Shown: piece after piece, positions 39,676 through 49,189 of the stretch
How positions within the stretch are numbered: the stretch's first letter is position 1
Layout of the letters: the number at the start of each line of letters is the position of its first letter
From: a cyanobacterium endosymbiont of Rhopalodia gibberula
GTDB taxonomy: Bacteria; Cyanobacteriota; Cyanobacteriia; Cyanobacteriales; Microcystaceae
Reading direction: 5' to 3'
Assembly: GCF_003574135.1 (NCBI RefSeq)
Contig: NZ_AP018341.1
Coordinates: forward strand, 2,021,740-2,085,739
DNA length: 64,000 bases
Made by a program: the position numbers and the translations under genes
The notes under the pieces: model-generated
Seen by the model: only the letters and a program-made list of their open reading frames with translations
Told to the model about the DNA's origin: nothing
Database searches by the model: none

Positions 39676-40966
39676 TACAATCTTAAAGCCTATTTATCGG
39701 CAAAATGTTAAGCCTTGGTGTAGAGTAGGTAGGCGATCATTGTTAATTAATCATAATATCTGATTAAACAATTCGCCATAAACCACTAGCTAAAAGACTT
39801 TTCACTACTCTTGAAATTTATTTAATAAATACTTTTCGATTTTAACAAATTGACAGAGGTTCTTATTTTATCCTCTTAAAGAAGAGTTTATCTCTGCTGG
39901 ATAACAGTCAAACAATATCTATTTTTTTCTTAATTAGTCATTAATTAAATGTTTATTTATCCAAATAAATTGGTAAATTTAAAATGCACCTATTGGTAAG
40001 TAATATTAACGATACAATGGGTAAGCCCTATATTACTTAAATGTATTAAACAATATTTAAAGAGCTTACAAATTACCTGAATAGTAATGAAACAAGACTT
40101 AAAGAAACTAAAACAAATCGAGTTCATTTAAATTCAGACTTAAAATTGTTGAGATATAATTATAAATTAATCCTGTTCAATCACTCAAAAGATATTCACA
40201 AAATGACCTTACTTTTGGATTCCTGTTAATACTAACTATTCCCTTTTCTTAAACAAAAAATTTTAATCTACCCTCATTAATTACACTATCAAGTACAGAT
40301 CAATGTTCAGTCTGGCTTTGATTAAATATAGTTTTACGGCAATTTTAGAAATGATGGCTAGTATTAATGAAGTTGGTCTATTACGAAGTTTTGTTTGAGA
40401 GACGGGAGATAGAATCCTATCCTATGTTAGGAATAAGATTTAACAGAGTAAATACATCCAAATTATCATCAATTAAATTAAAATATTCAACAACAGAGCT
40501 TAATTTTAAGTAAACTTCTTGCAAAATCACATTATTTTGGAGGTAAATCTAAATAAATAACTAAAATCCCTGAAAAATGTAGGACATCAATTAAAACGCG
40601 TTATGTCAATCAATCTGGGTGCAATATCTATACTTTTCCTAGTTTTTCTAATGTCAAACAGACGAAAGTTTTTTTAAAAAAATCTATATTATTATTTATA
40701 ATAGGATGGAAATAATTGTCACGTAGGAGAAATTATTATAGTTGTTAGAAACAATGCCAAACTCTACTAAAATAGCAAAATAATTGCCTATTTTGAATTT
40801 ACTAAAGCCTAACTATTGACCTGAGTAAGTACCAAATTTATTTAGCACTATCTAGAGCATTTATACTAATCTTACTTTCCTTGATGGGGTTGATTAAAAT
40901 ATAGAATTATCCGTTGGAGAAGTTTATGAGGGATTATTCTAATTGTAATTGGAAAGATTATTACCT
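39676..40966. other. Empty AT-rich spacer, about 1.3 kb
   Basis: Between fmt and desC. A 32-codon frame near 40302 (MFSLALIKYSFTAILEMMAS) is the only protein-like stretch and is probably chance or a fragment. No RNA gene or repeat copy was found. Confidence 0.5.
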
Positions 40967-41023
40967 AAACCACCTAAATTCTCTGGGGCAGGTGATATCT
41001 GCCCCAGAGAATTTAGGTGGTTT
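40967..41023 (-). terminator. Very strong terminator after desC (perfect 25-bp stem)
   Basis: The arms 40967-40991 and 40999-41023 are exact reverse complements (core TTCTCTGGGGCAG / CTGCCCCAGAGAA) with a 7-base loop, starting 6 bases past the desC stop. On the minus strand GGTAATAATC follows, without a long T-run, so it may act mainly as a 3'-end stabiliser. Confidence 0.8.
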
Positions 41024-41029
41024 TAAAAG

Positions 41030-41854
41030 TTAATTAGTTTCTCGACTTGGAGCTAATTTAACATTAGTTGCTAACCCCAGTGACTTTAATACCTGAATAG
41101 TCATCCAAGTAATATCAATCTCCCACCAAGCTAAACCATGACGGGCAGAATGTTGATAAGCATGGTGATTATTATGCCAGCCTTCTCCAAAAGTGAGAAG
41201 AGCTACCCACCAACAGTTTTTAGAATTATCGTTAGATTCATGACTTTTATAGCCAAATTTGTGGGTAGCACTGTTGACAAACCAAGTAAAGTGGAAAACT
41301 ATTACTAGACGAACAAAAATACCCCAAATAACGAAAGGCCATCCTCCCAAGAAATAAAGGAGTAATCCCAACGCCATTTGAATTAAAATCATATACTTTT
41401 GGCAAAATTGATAAAAGGGGTCTCCCGCAATATCTTGAGTATAACGGGGAACTTCATTATCAGCACTAATCTCATGTAGCATCCATCCCATGTGACTCCA
41501 CCAAAATCCTAGATTGGAATCATGAGGATCATTTTCAGTATCAGAATATTTGTGATGAAGTCGGTGTAACCCCACCCATCGAATGGGTCCACCTTGACAG
41601 GCTAAAGTTCCACAAAAAACGAGTATATATTCCAGCCATTTTGGAACTTGAAAACTACAATGAGTAACCATACGGTGAAACCCTAAGGTAATCCCTAAAG
41701 CCCCTGTTACCCAATACAGAAAAAATGCAAGACCAACTGCTCCCCAACTAAAATTGCTAGGTAACAAAGACAGTAATGCTACTAGATGAATCGTAGCCAT
41801 GTATATGATAACTGTCCAGTCGAGGGGAAGTTTTTGAGAAGTAGCAACAGTCAT
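41030..41854 (-). CDS. desC: Delta-9 fatty-acid desaturase
   Basis: The 274 residues carry the three histidine boxes of membrane desaturases: H60-R-M-V-T-H65, H97-R-L-H-H101 and H227-N-N-H-H231, with four hydrophobic spans between. DesC introduces the first double bond at C9 of stearoyl chains, usually on membrane lipids in cyanobacteria, and sets membrane fluidity. Length is normal. It is divergent from the PLP enzyme at 42115, and the shared upstream region has a two-copy direct repeat (41932-41967) that could be an operator. Confidence 0.94.
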   Translation of the reverse strand: MTVATSQKLPLDWTVIIYMATIHLVALLSLLPSNFSWGAVGLAFFLYWVTGALGITLGFHRMVTHCSFQVPKWLEYILVFCGTLACQGGPIRWVGLHRLHHKYSDTENDPHDSNLGFWWSHMGWMLHEISADNEVPRYTQDIAGDPFYQFCQKYMILIQMALGLLLYFLGGWPFVIWGIFVRLVIVFHFTWFVNSATHKFGYKSHESNDNSKNCWWVALLTFGEGWHNNHHAYQHSARHGLAWWEIDITWMTIQVLKSLGLATNVKLAPSRETN

Positions 41855-42114
41855 GTAGTAACCTAAATGTAAACGTATTTAGACGAGATTACGCCAGAGT
41901 GCGTAACTTAAAAACTAGCCTTTCAATTATGAAGACAATCGATCATGTATAAAGACAATCGGTCATGAAAATTAGATTATTAGGTTTTTCACGAAAACGG
42001 TCATCTCCGTATTTTACCATAATTGAACTAGTCTAGATTTCCCTATTTGACACAAATAACTGTTTCGTCTTTAGAATCAGTAATCAGCAACAGAATTGTC
42101 TTTTTGGAGAACAA
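41855..42114. promoter_or_regulatory. Divergent promoter region of desC and the PLP enzyme
   Basis: 260 bases separate two divergent genes. The key element is AAGACAATCGATCATG (41932-41947) repeated as AAGACAATCGGTCATG (41952-41967): 15 of 16 bases match with a 20-bp period, two helical turns, as for dimeric or tandem binding of a response regulator. It lies 78 bases upstream of desC. The binder is unknown. Confidence 0.55.
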
Positions 42115-43338
42115 ATGAAAAGCACAACGATTCTAGAAGAGGCAGAAAAAGCTCTCCTCCCGATTTTTTCGGAAATCGACGCCAAGGTCAAGCAAAATCT
42201 CAAAAAAATCTTAAGTGCTTTTCGCCTTCACCGCGTTGGGGTTCACCATTTTGCCAGTGTTAGTGGCTATGGACACAACGACTTAGGACGAGAAACCCTA
42301 GACAAGGTTTTTGCAGAAGTTATGGGAGCTAAAACAGCCGTCGTTAGAGTACAGTTCGTCTCAGGGACCCATGCGATTACCTGTGCTTTATTCGGTATTC
42401 TCCGTCCAGGGGATGAAATGTTGTCGGTTGCTGGTTCTCCCTATGACACCCTCGAAGAGGTTATTGGTCTACGAGGGAATTATCAAGGTTCCTTGAAAGA
42501 GTTTAACATTGATTACCGAGAAGTGCCGTTACTTGATTCAGGAACCCTCGATTGGGAAACTCTAAAAACTGTTATTAGTGACAATACTCGACTTGTTTTG
42601 ATTCAACGTTCATGTGGCTATTCTTGGCGTAAAAGCCTTTCGATTGCAGAGATTGAAGAAATTATTGCTGTCATTAAACGGCAAAACCCTAATACAGTTT
42701 GTTTTGTGGATAATTGTTATGGGGAATTTATTGAAACCATTGAACCGACAGCTGTCGGTGCAGATTTGATTGCAGGTTCTTTAATCAAAAATCCTGGGGG
42801 AACTTTAGTTACGGCTGGAGGCTATGTTGCAGGACAAAAAGAGTTGGTAGAAATGGCAGCTTGTCGCTTAACTGCTCCAGGAATTGGCACAGAAGGAGGA
42901 GCAACTTTTAATCAAAATCGGTTGTTATTTCAGGGATTGTTTTTAGCACCACAAATAGTAGGGGAAGCAGTCAAAGGAAGTCATTTAATTGCCTATGTTT
43001 TCAACAAATTAGGATATCCTGTTAATCCACTGCCGTTAGTTCCCCGTCGGGATGTTATTCAGGCGATTCAATTAGGTTCTCCAGAGAAATTAATTTCCTT
43101 CTGTCGGGCAATTCAAAGCTGTTCTCCAGTAGGTTCCTATTTAGACCCTGTTCCCGCCATAATGCCAGGATATGAAAGTCAATTAGTCATGGCTGGAGGA
43201 ACCTTTGTAGATGGAAGTACCTCAGAACTTTCTGCTGACGGACCCCTGCGAGAACCTTACATTGTTTTTTGCCAGGGGGGAACCCATTGGACTCATATTT
43301 CCATCGCATTAGAAGCAGCACTTAAGACAATAATCTAA
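42115..43338 (+). CDS. Methionine gamma-lyase family PLP enzyme (aluminium-resistance-like)
   Basis: The 407 residues show a fold-type I PLP enzyme: RVQFVSGTHAITCALFGILR in the cofactor-binding region, CFVDNCYGEF (D199 contacts the PLP nitrogen) and SLIKNPGGTL (K225 Schiff base). This is the family annotated as methionine gamma-lyase-like or aluminium resistance protein, common in cyanobacteria and Firmicutes. A C-S lyase or sulfur amino-acid role is plausible but the substrate is unproven. GGAG lies 8 bases before the ATG. It is divergent from desC. Confidence 0.88.
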   Translation: MKSTTILEEAEKALLPIFSEIDAKVKQNLKKILSAFRLHRVGVHHFASVSGYGHNDLGRETLDKVFAEVMGAKTAVVRVQFVSGTHAITCALFGILRPGDEMLSVAGSPYDTLEEVIGLRGNYQGSLKEFNIDYREVPLLDSGTLDWETLKTVISDNTRLVLIQRSCGYSWRKSLSIAEIEEIIAVIKRQNPNTVCFVDNCYGEFIETIEPTAVGADLIAGSLIKNPGGTLVTAGGYVAGQKELVEMAACRLTAPGIGTEGGATFNQNRLLFQGLFLAPQIVGEAVKGSHLIAYVFNKLGYPVNPLPLVPRRDVIQAIQLGSPEKLISFCRAIQSCSPVGSYLDPVPAIMPGYESQLVMAGGTFVDGSTSELSADGPLREPYIVFCQGGTHWTHISIALEAALKTII

Positions 43339-44614
43339 CATTATGAAGAGGATTAACTCATTTCTTTCGTTTCATCAGTCAATAACGACTTCTTCATTTT
43401 AATGTCTGTAGGAGTCACATTCTGTTCGGTTTTCCACAAAATATGTTGTCCGGAATAAATAAGGCAATTACAACATATTGTATTGACTTAAAATTGCTTA
43501 ATAACAACTAATTTTTTAAAAAATAAGTAGATCAAAATGAGAGAATTAAATTTTAGTTCAAATACTCTGAAACTAAAATAGGGTAAAAGTTAACTTTAAG
43601 AGACAACCATATATCGATTAACTCCTTAGCCTCATTATTTATGTTTTGACTGTCTTGAAAAGACATAGTCTAAAAACTGGACGATATCTTTTAAAAAAGA
43701 ATTCAAAACCTTGAATTTTAAATAAATAGGTTTTCCATCTTTCTTAATTTCTAGGCTTCCAAATAACTGGTACTTTCTTAAGTTAATTAAGACTCGTTGA
43801 TTTTTAGCTATTCCTAATCATAAGATCATATTCCTGGTTATAGGATAAATAGTCAAACATCTTAGACCAATTGTCATAGCATGAATATTGAGTTTAGTTA
43901 TAAAAAAATGTAGAAGTCTAAATAACACTTAATTTCTAGACAAAAGTCTTCACACCTATCTTTTCTTTCGATAATCTACTCTTTTAGATCAGTTTTATGC
44001 TCTTTAATTTTAGCGATTACCTATGCTTTCATATAGTCTATATTCAAGTTTATCTATCAATTTATGACTGGTAACCTATATAATCAGTTTTAGCTAAACT
44101 TCACTTAAATGGATGATCAAAGTAAGTGAGGCATAAGCTAGAACTCCACCTAGAACAAGATAAGGCAAGTAAATAAATACAGATGTAAAAAGGAAACCTA
44201 ACTATAATTCATGAATTCATGCATTTCGATAAAGAATTGATCAATCTATCATCAAAGCTCATCAACTAGACTGCAAACATAACTCTAAAGTGGCTACGGC
44301 ATGGGATAAGATAACGAAACTCCTTATTTACGTTTTCATCGATAAGAACCCACTAACTTACGACGGTATTGTCGAGAATACCCCGAAGCTGATGAATACC
44401 GCATTTATGATGTTTAATCTAAGAATACTTTACCCCTTGTATTATCATTTATCACACCTTACAAGATTACCATATGTAGTAGAGTGTTTTTTACGAAAAT
44501 TGATGATTATGAAGCATAGGAAGTGACCATTTTCCTAAGCTTAGAAGTCATTTACAATTTAGAATAAGGTGGTAAAACCAATAGAGATGTAAAACTATCC
44601 ATTTTGAGTCTATC
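43339..44614. other. Spacer with repeat copy 2 and coding debris
   Basis: About 1.3 kb. Repeat copy 2 lies at 43788-44078. At 44290-44530 two overlapping plus frames look protein-like (TKLLIYVFIDKNPLTYDGIV in one; RRYCREYPEADEYRIYDV in another), suggesting a frame-broken gene of unknown type. A single TTTTCCACA, resembling a DnaA box, is at about 43433 and is not clustered. Confidence 0.5.
43788..44078. repeat. Degenerate repeat family, copy 2
   Basis: Shares with copy 3 the blocks GAGACT-GT--ATTTTTA-CTATT, GAATATTGAG, TAATAACACTTA and TAG-GATTAC, and ends in TATATTCAAGTTTATCTATC. It lies in the spacer upstream of nblS. Confidence 0.6.
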
Positions 44615-46636
44615 TTGCTGATACTTTTGACAACAATTCAAGAAATTATTAGACGCCGGTGGTCAGAGTTTGCCCTGCAAACCAGATTAATGGCAGGAGC
44701 TACTCTAGCTGTTTCTTTGTTCATGAGTGGGTTAACCTTTTGGGCAGTCAATAGCATTCAGCAAGAAGCCCAGTTGAATGATACTCGCTTCGGCCGAGAT
44801 TTGGGGCTTTTGTTGGCATCTAACGTTGCTCACCTGATCGCTGAAGATCACTTAACTGATGTTGCTCACATTTTCAGTCGTTTCTATCAAAGCACCTCTA
44901 GCGTCCGTTATATCATATATGCTGATCGCAATGGTCAAATTTTGTTCGGTATTCCCTATTCCGCCGCAGAAGTTCGAAATTCTCTAACCATCGAACGGCA
45001 TATCCAGTTACCTAAAACTGATCTGACAAATGCTAATTTTCCTCTTGTCCGTCAACATCTCGGTCCTGATGGAAAGGTAACTGATGTTTTTATTCCATTG
45101 AAACATGACGGTAACTATTTAGGAATTCTCGCTATTGGCATTAATCCTAATCCTACAGTGGTAAACTCCTCCAACCTTACTCGAGATGTTACAATTGCGG
45201 TTTTTGTCGCTATTTGGGCTATGGTTATTTTAGGGGCCGTTTTTAACGCTTTAACCATTACCCGACCAATTAAAGAATTGTTAGTCGGGGTCAAAAATAT
45301 TGCCGCCGGAAACTTTAAACAACGGATTAATCTACCTTTTAAAGGAGAATTAGGAGAATTAATCTGTAGTTTCAATGAAATGGCTGAACGTCTCGAACGC
45401 TATGAAGAACAAAATATTGAAGAATTAACCGCCGAGAAGGCTAAGCTGGAAACCCTCGTTTCAACTATCGTTGATGGGGCCATTCTGCTTGACTCTAACT
45501 TGCAATTACTATTAGTTAACCCACGGGCACGGCGGATGTTTGGTTGGGAAGGAAAAGATGTCATTGGAACTAATATCTTTGAACTTTTGTCCCCAGAATT
45601 AACCTGGCAATTGACAGCTCCTCTTCAAGAGATGGCTCAGGAAGACACTCACACAAACGAAGACCAAAACTCCTCAGAATTACTTTCTGAAATTTCTGAT
45701 AGTCATCAAGGAGAACCTCCTTGGGAGTTTCGTATTACGCTAACCCAGCCGACCCAGCGTATTATCCGGGTTCTCTTAACCCAAGTTTTTGACCAATACC
45801 GCGAAACCCTCAAAGGCATTGCGATGACGGTGCAAGATATTACCCGTGAAGTGGAGCTAAATACAGCTAAAAGCCAATTTATAAGTAATGTTTCCCATGA
45901 GTTAAGAACCCCTTTATTCAATATCAAATCTTTTATTGAAACTCTAAGTGAATTTGGCAAAGATCTAACAGAAAACGAACGTAGAGAGTTCTTAGAAACT
46001 GCCAACAACGAAACCGATCGCCTCACTCGTTTGGTGAATGATGTTCTTGATCTATCTCGTTTAGAATCTTCAAAAATTTATCATCTTGATCGGGTTGATA
46101 TTAATCAGGTGGTCGAACAAATTCTGCGTACTTACCAACTAAATGCTAAGGATAAACAATTAACCTTAACTCAAGAGATAGAACCAAATTTAACTCCTAT
46201 CTTAGGACATTACGACCTTTTACTCCAAGTTATGACTAATCTAGTCGGTAATAGCTTAAAATTTACCGAGGCGGGTGGAAAAATCGTGATTCGAGCTTAC
46301 CAAATGACGAAAAGCGCTCATAACCCTACTTATCAACCTCAGGTAAGAATAGAGATTGCTGATACAGGAATTGGGATTGATCCTGAAGATCAAGAGGCGA
46401 TTTTTGACCGTTTCTTTCGTGTGGAAAACCGTGTTCATACACTAGAAGGAACAGGACTAGGACTCTCCATTGTTAAAAACATTATTGATAAACACCATAG
46501 TCGGATTCATTTAATTAGTGAGGTCGGCGTTGGAACAACTTTCTGGTTTGACTTAGTTACATATAAAGATAGTTGCATCTCCCTCGAAGAAAGTCAAAAC
46601 CCCAAAAAATCAACCTCAACTTCTCTTGGAACTTAA
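44615..46636 (+). CDS. nblS: Two-component sensor histidine kinase NblS (Hik33 type)
   Basis: The 673-residue kinase has a transmembrane helix (about 28-48), a sensor region, a second helix (about 192-215), a HAMP domain (TRPIKELLVGVKNIAAGNFK), a PAS domain (about 285-400), HisKA with the phospho-acceptor H428 in NVSHELRTPLFNIKSFIETL, and an ATPase domain with NLVGNSLKFTEAG (N box), IADTGIGIDPEDQ (G1) and GTGLGLSIVKNII (G2). NblS controls high-light, nutrient-stress and phycobilisome genes with RpaB. The best start is TTG at 44615. All domains are intact. Its partner regulator is not in the window. Confidence 0.93.
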   Translation: MLILLTTIQEIIRRRWSEFALQTRLMAGATLAVSLFMSGLTFWAVNSIQQEAQLNDTRFGRDLGLLLASNVAHLIAEDHLTDVAHIFSRFYQSTSSVRYIIYADRNGQILFGIPYSAAEVRNSLTIERHIQLPKTDLTNANFPLVRQHLGPDGKVTDVFIPLKHDGNYLGILAIGINPNPTVVNSSNLTRDVTIAVFVAIWAMVILGAVFNALTITRPIKELLVGVKNIAAGNFKQRINLPFKGELGELICSFNEMAERLERYEEQNIEELTAEKAKLETLVSTIVDGAILLDSNLQLLLVNPRARRMFGWEGKDVIGTNIFELLSPELTWQLTAPLQEMAQEDTHTNEDQNSSELLSEISDSHQGEPPWEFRITLTQPTQRIIRVLLTQVFDQYRETLKGIAMTVQDITREVELNTAKSQFISNVSHELRTPLFNIKSFIETLSEFGKDLTENERREFLETANNETDRLTRLVNDVLDLSRLESSKIYHLDRVDINQVVEQILRTYQLNAKDKQLTLTQEIEPNLTPILGHYDLLLQVMTNLVGNSLKFTEAGGKIVIRAYQMTKSAHNPTYQPQVRIEIADTGIGIDPEDQEAIFDRFFRVENRVHTLEGTGLGLSIVKNIIDKHHSRIHLISEVGVGTTFWFDLVTYKDSCISLEESQNPKKSTSTSLGT

Positions 46637-46659
46637 GGTTGTTAAAAAGGTTGCTACAA

Positions 46660-46885
46660 TCACAGCAAAAAAAATAACAGCACCACCTGCAGGGACAGTC
46701 TCGAACCTGCCTTTGCGGTACAGCTGCTGTGCCTTAGTTTTATTTACCTACTGCAGTTAGTATCCCAGAAAGTGAGTTCACCCCCGACTCAACTGTAAAG
46801 GAGATAATCTGCCAGAAAAGTCCCAGCCAAAATAAGGGAAAGAGATATAAGCTCCATGGGGGTTCTCCTGCTTAGACTAGACAAT
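46660..46885 (-). ncRNA. Candidate structured small RNA, minus strand
   Basis: Reading the minus strand, a region of higher GC than its surroundings ends in a hairpin (ACAGCA with TGCTGT, internal ACC/GGT and GCAGG/CCTGC helices) followed by TTATTTTTTTT, a classical intrinsic terminator. Upstream, ACCCCC (46858-46853) can pair with GGGGGT (46783-46778) with GAG/CTC extending it, giving a long-range helix. There is no open frame. About 220 nt with a long-range stem is compatible with a 6S-like RNA, but I cannot match a known family. It could alternatively be a bidirectional terminator region of nblS. Confidence 0.5.
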
Positions 46886-47119
46886 AAAAAATGAGAACGA
46901 AAGACTTTTATTTGATGCCGTGACTTAGTTAGTGTCGTTAAGCACCTCTCACGATATCCAGTTTAGAAGTTTATCTATTTTTGTACTTCCCCCAGATAGC
47001 TCACCCATTTGGGTTAAATTTTTCAACTGGCTATTATAATGTGTATCCTCAAGTTGTGCAAAACAATCAACAATGCTAGAAAGCTTGAAACGTGTAAGAA
47101 AGTTTTTCTTGTGATTCAA

Positions 47120-47285
47120 CTATAAATTTACAGCCGATAGATAGTCGATAGTATTGATTATGGAAGTATTTGGTAGAGGGCTAGATGGATAGTAATATTT
47201 TTTATCTAGAAAAAATCGATTGAATAGTAACACATTATACTGACGTAGGGAAGCCTGCACCGTGTACTTGCGTTACTCATCGATA
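47120..47285. repeat. Diverged repeat, copy B (partner at 18.5 kb)
   Basis: Matches 18530-18700 in the same orientation, with TTTACAGCCGATAGAT, TTGATTATGGAAGTATTTGG and CTGCACCGTGTACTTGCG as the best-conserved blocks. All frames are interrupted. Confidence 0.5.
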
Positions 47286-47512
47286 GAAATATCAATTTAA
47301 TTTTAGTCTTTTCATTGTACTGACTACTCCCTAGATTTTGGCTTATCATTGTAGAGCGAGGTGTGGTGCCGTACAAAAACACGGCTTTGGTTAGTTTAGT
47401 GTTGTGATTGCAAATGGTCTTTTTGCCTTGCACTGTGATAGTCGAAACTAATCTCGTTTATTTTAACTTGTTTGAAGTTGACGGACATTTACTATTAGGT
47501 AGTAATAATTAT

Positions 47513-49141
47513 ATGGGTATAGCCAATCAGGTTTTGCTTTACGACACAACTTTAAGAGATGGAGCGCAACGGGAGGGAATTTCCCTATCTCTAGAGGACA
47601 AGCTGAAAATTGCTCACCAACTCGATAAGCTAGGGATTCCTTTTATTGAAGGAGGGTGGCCAGGAGCTAATCCGAAAGATGCACAATTTTTCTGGAAGTT
47701 ACGGGAAGAACCTCTCACTCAAGCCGAAGTCGTCGCTTTTTGTTCCACCCGTCGTCCGTATATTTCCTCAGATCGTGATCGAATGTTACAAATGATTTTG
47801 GCCGCCGGAACTCGTTGGGTAACTATTTTTGGCAAGTCTTGGGATCTCCACGTTATTGAGGGGTTGAAAACCACCTTGGAAGAAAATTTAGCAATGATAA
47901 GAGATACGATTGAATATCTGTGCAGCCAGGGAAGAAAAGTAATTTACGATGCAGAACATTGGTTTGATGGCTATAAACAAAATCCTGATTATGCTTTACA
48001 AACGCTGAAAGCTGCTAAAAATGCAGGGGCTATTTGGTTAGTCTTATGCGATACCAATGGTGGAACTTTGCCTCAAGAAGTGAGCCAAATTGTTAAAGAA
48101 GTGGTAGAAGAGTTAGATGTAGGTCCTGATAAAGAGACCTTTCCTAAATTAGGTATTCATACTCATAATGATTCAGGGACTGCCGTAGCGAATGGGTTAG
48201 CTGGGGTAGTAGAAGGTGTGAGAATGATTCATGGAACAATCAATGGATATGGGGAAAGGTGTGGTAATGCTAATTTATGTACCCTGATTCCCAATTTACA
48301 GTTTAAAATGGGATATTCTTGTTTAAGAGATACTCAATTAACGCAATTAAGTCAAACTAGCCGTTTAATTAGTGAAATTGTCAATTTAGCACCGGATGAT
48401 CATGCTCCTTTTGTAGGGCGTTCTGCCTTTGCCCATAAAGGAGGAGTTCATGTTTCAGCTGTTCAAAAAAATCCCCTAACCTATGAACATATTAAACCTG
48501 AAAAAATTGGAAATAAGCGGCGTATTGTTATTTCTGAGCAGTCGGGATTAAGTAATGTTTTATTAAAAGCAAAAACCTTTGGAATTGAGTTAAAAAAAGA
48601 AGATATTGCTTGTCGCGATATTTTAGAACGGATTAAAAAATTAGAACATGAAGGATATCAATTTGAAGCAGCTGAATCTAGTTTTGAACTTTTAATGCGT
48701 CAAGCATTGGGACAACGAAAAACTATGTTTCAACTTAAAGGATTTCAAGTACATTGTGATATGTTACAAGAACAAGAAATATCTTACAGTAATGCTTTAG
48801 CAACTATTAAAGTTACAGTTAATGGAGAAGATAGATTGGAGGTAGCCGAAGGGAATGGTCCCGTTGCCGCCCTAGATAGTGCTTTACGGAAAGCTTTAGA
48901 AAATTTCTATCCGGAAGTTGCAGAGTTTCATCTAACGGATTATAAGGTTAGGATCCTAGATGGAGAATCAGGAACATCTTCTAAAACAAGAGTTTTGGTT
49001 GAGTCTAGTAATGGCAAAGAACGTTGGACTACCGTCGGGGTTTCCCCCAATATTTTGGAAGCCTCCTATGAGGCAGTTGTTGAAGGAATTGAATATGGTT
49101 TATTTTTAAAAAATTCGATGGGAGATACAGTAACCATATGA
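47513..49141 (+). CDS. cimA: Citramalate synthase
   Basis: The product is 542 residues from the ATG at 47513, giving MGIANQVLLYDTTLRDGAQR. The catalytic TIM barrel has DTTLRDG (11-17), the metal-binding GIHTHNDSGTAVANGLAG and NGYGERCGNANL, and the C-terminal LeuA-type allosteric domain (about 400-540) is present. The overall layout is that of the CimA branch, not 2-isopropylmalate synthase. It condenses pyruvate and acetyl-CoA to citramalate for threonine-independent isoleucine synthesis, a route demonstrated in Cyanothece. The long open lead before 47513 (35 codons) lacks family similarity. Confidence 0.92.
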   Translation: MGIANQVLLYDTTLRDGAQREGISLSLEDKLKIAHQLDKLGIPFIEGGWPGANPKDAQFFWKLREEPLTQAEVVAFCSTRRPYISSDRDRMLQMILAAGTRWVTIFGKSWDLHVIEGLKTTLEENLAMIRDTIEYLCSQGRKVIYDAEHWFDGYKQNPDYALQTLKAAKNAGAIWLVLCDTNGGTLPQEVSQIVKEVVEELDVGPDKETFPKLGIHTHNDSGTAVANGLAGVVEGVRMIHGTINGYGERCGNANLCTLIPNLQFKMGYSCLRDTQLTQLSQTSRLISEIVNLAPDDHAPFVGRSAFAHKGGVHVSAVQKNPLTYEHIKPEKIGNKRRIVISEQSGLSNVLLKAKTFGIELKKEDIACRDILERIKKLEHEGYQFEAAESSFELLMRQALGQRKTMFQLKGFQVHCDMLQEQEISYSNALATIKVTVNGEDRLEVAEGNGPVAALDSALRKALENFYPEVAEFHLTDYKVRILDGESGTSSKTRVLVESSNGKERWTTVGVSPNILEASYEAVVEGIEYGLFLKNSMGDTVTI

Positions 49142-49189
49142 GTTTAAGTTGTATCTCTATCACGGGATCTTTGTTTAAAAAGCATCGAA

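Larger units (their letters stand above)
46637..47512. other. Spacer with candidate ncRNA and repeat copy B
   Basis: About 880 bases between nblS and cimA. The first 240 bases hold a terminator-ended candidate RNA on the minus strand. 47120-47285 holds the partner of the 18.5-kb repeat. The cimA frame is open back to 47408, but that extension lacks family similarity. Confidence 0.55.

Noticed and set aside
43433-43441. Single DnaA-box-like TTTTCCACA
   Set aside because: One isolated nonamer without clustering, dnaA/dnaN or a skew signal does not make an origin.
44290-44526. 78-codon frame upstream of nblS as a gene
   Set aside because: Two frames overlap with equally protein-like segments, and neither has a start context or known family, so it is treated only as possible debris.
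46686-46712. tRNA-like T arm (GGCAG-GTTCGAGA-CTGTC, minus strand)
   Set aside because: No acceptor, D arm or anticodon arm can be built around it; it is part of the terminator hairpin of the candidate ncRNA.
46700-46880. tmRNA, RNase P RNA or SRP RNA in the nblS downstream region
   Set aside because: The hallmark segments (tmRNA tag reading frame, the RNase P GAGGAAAGTC core, the SRP GGAAG tetraloop region) are not present on either strand.
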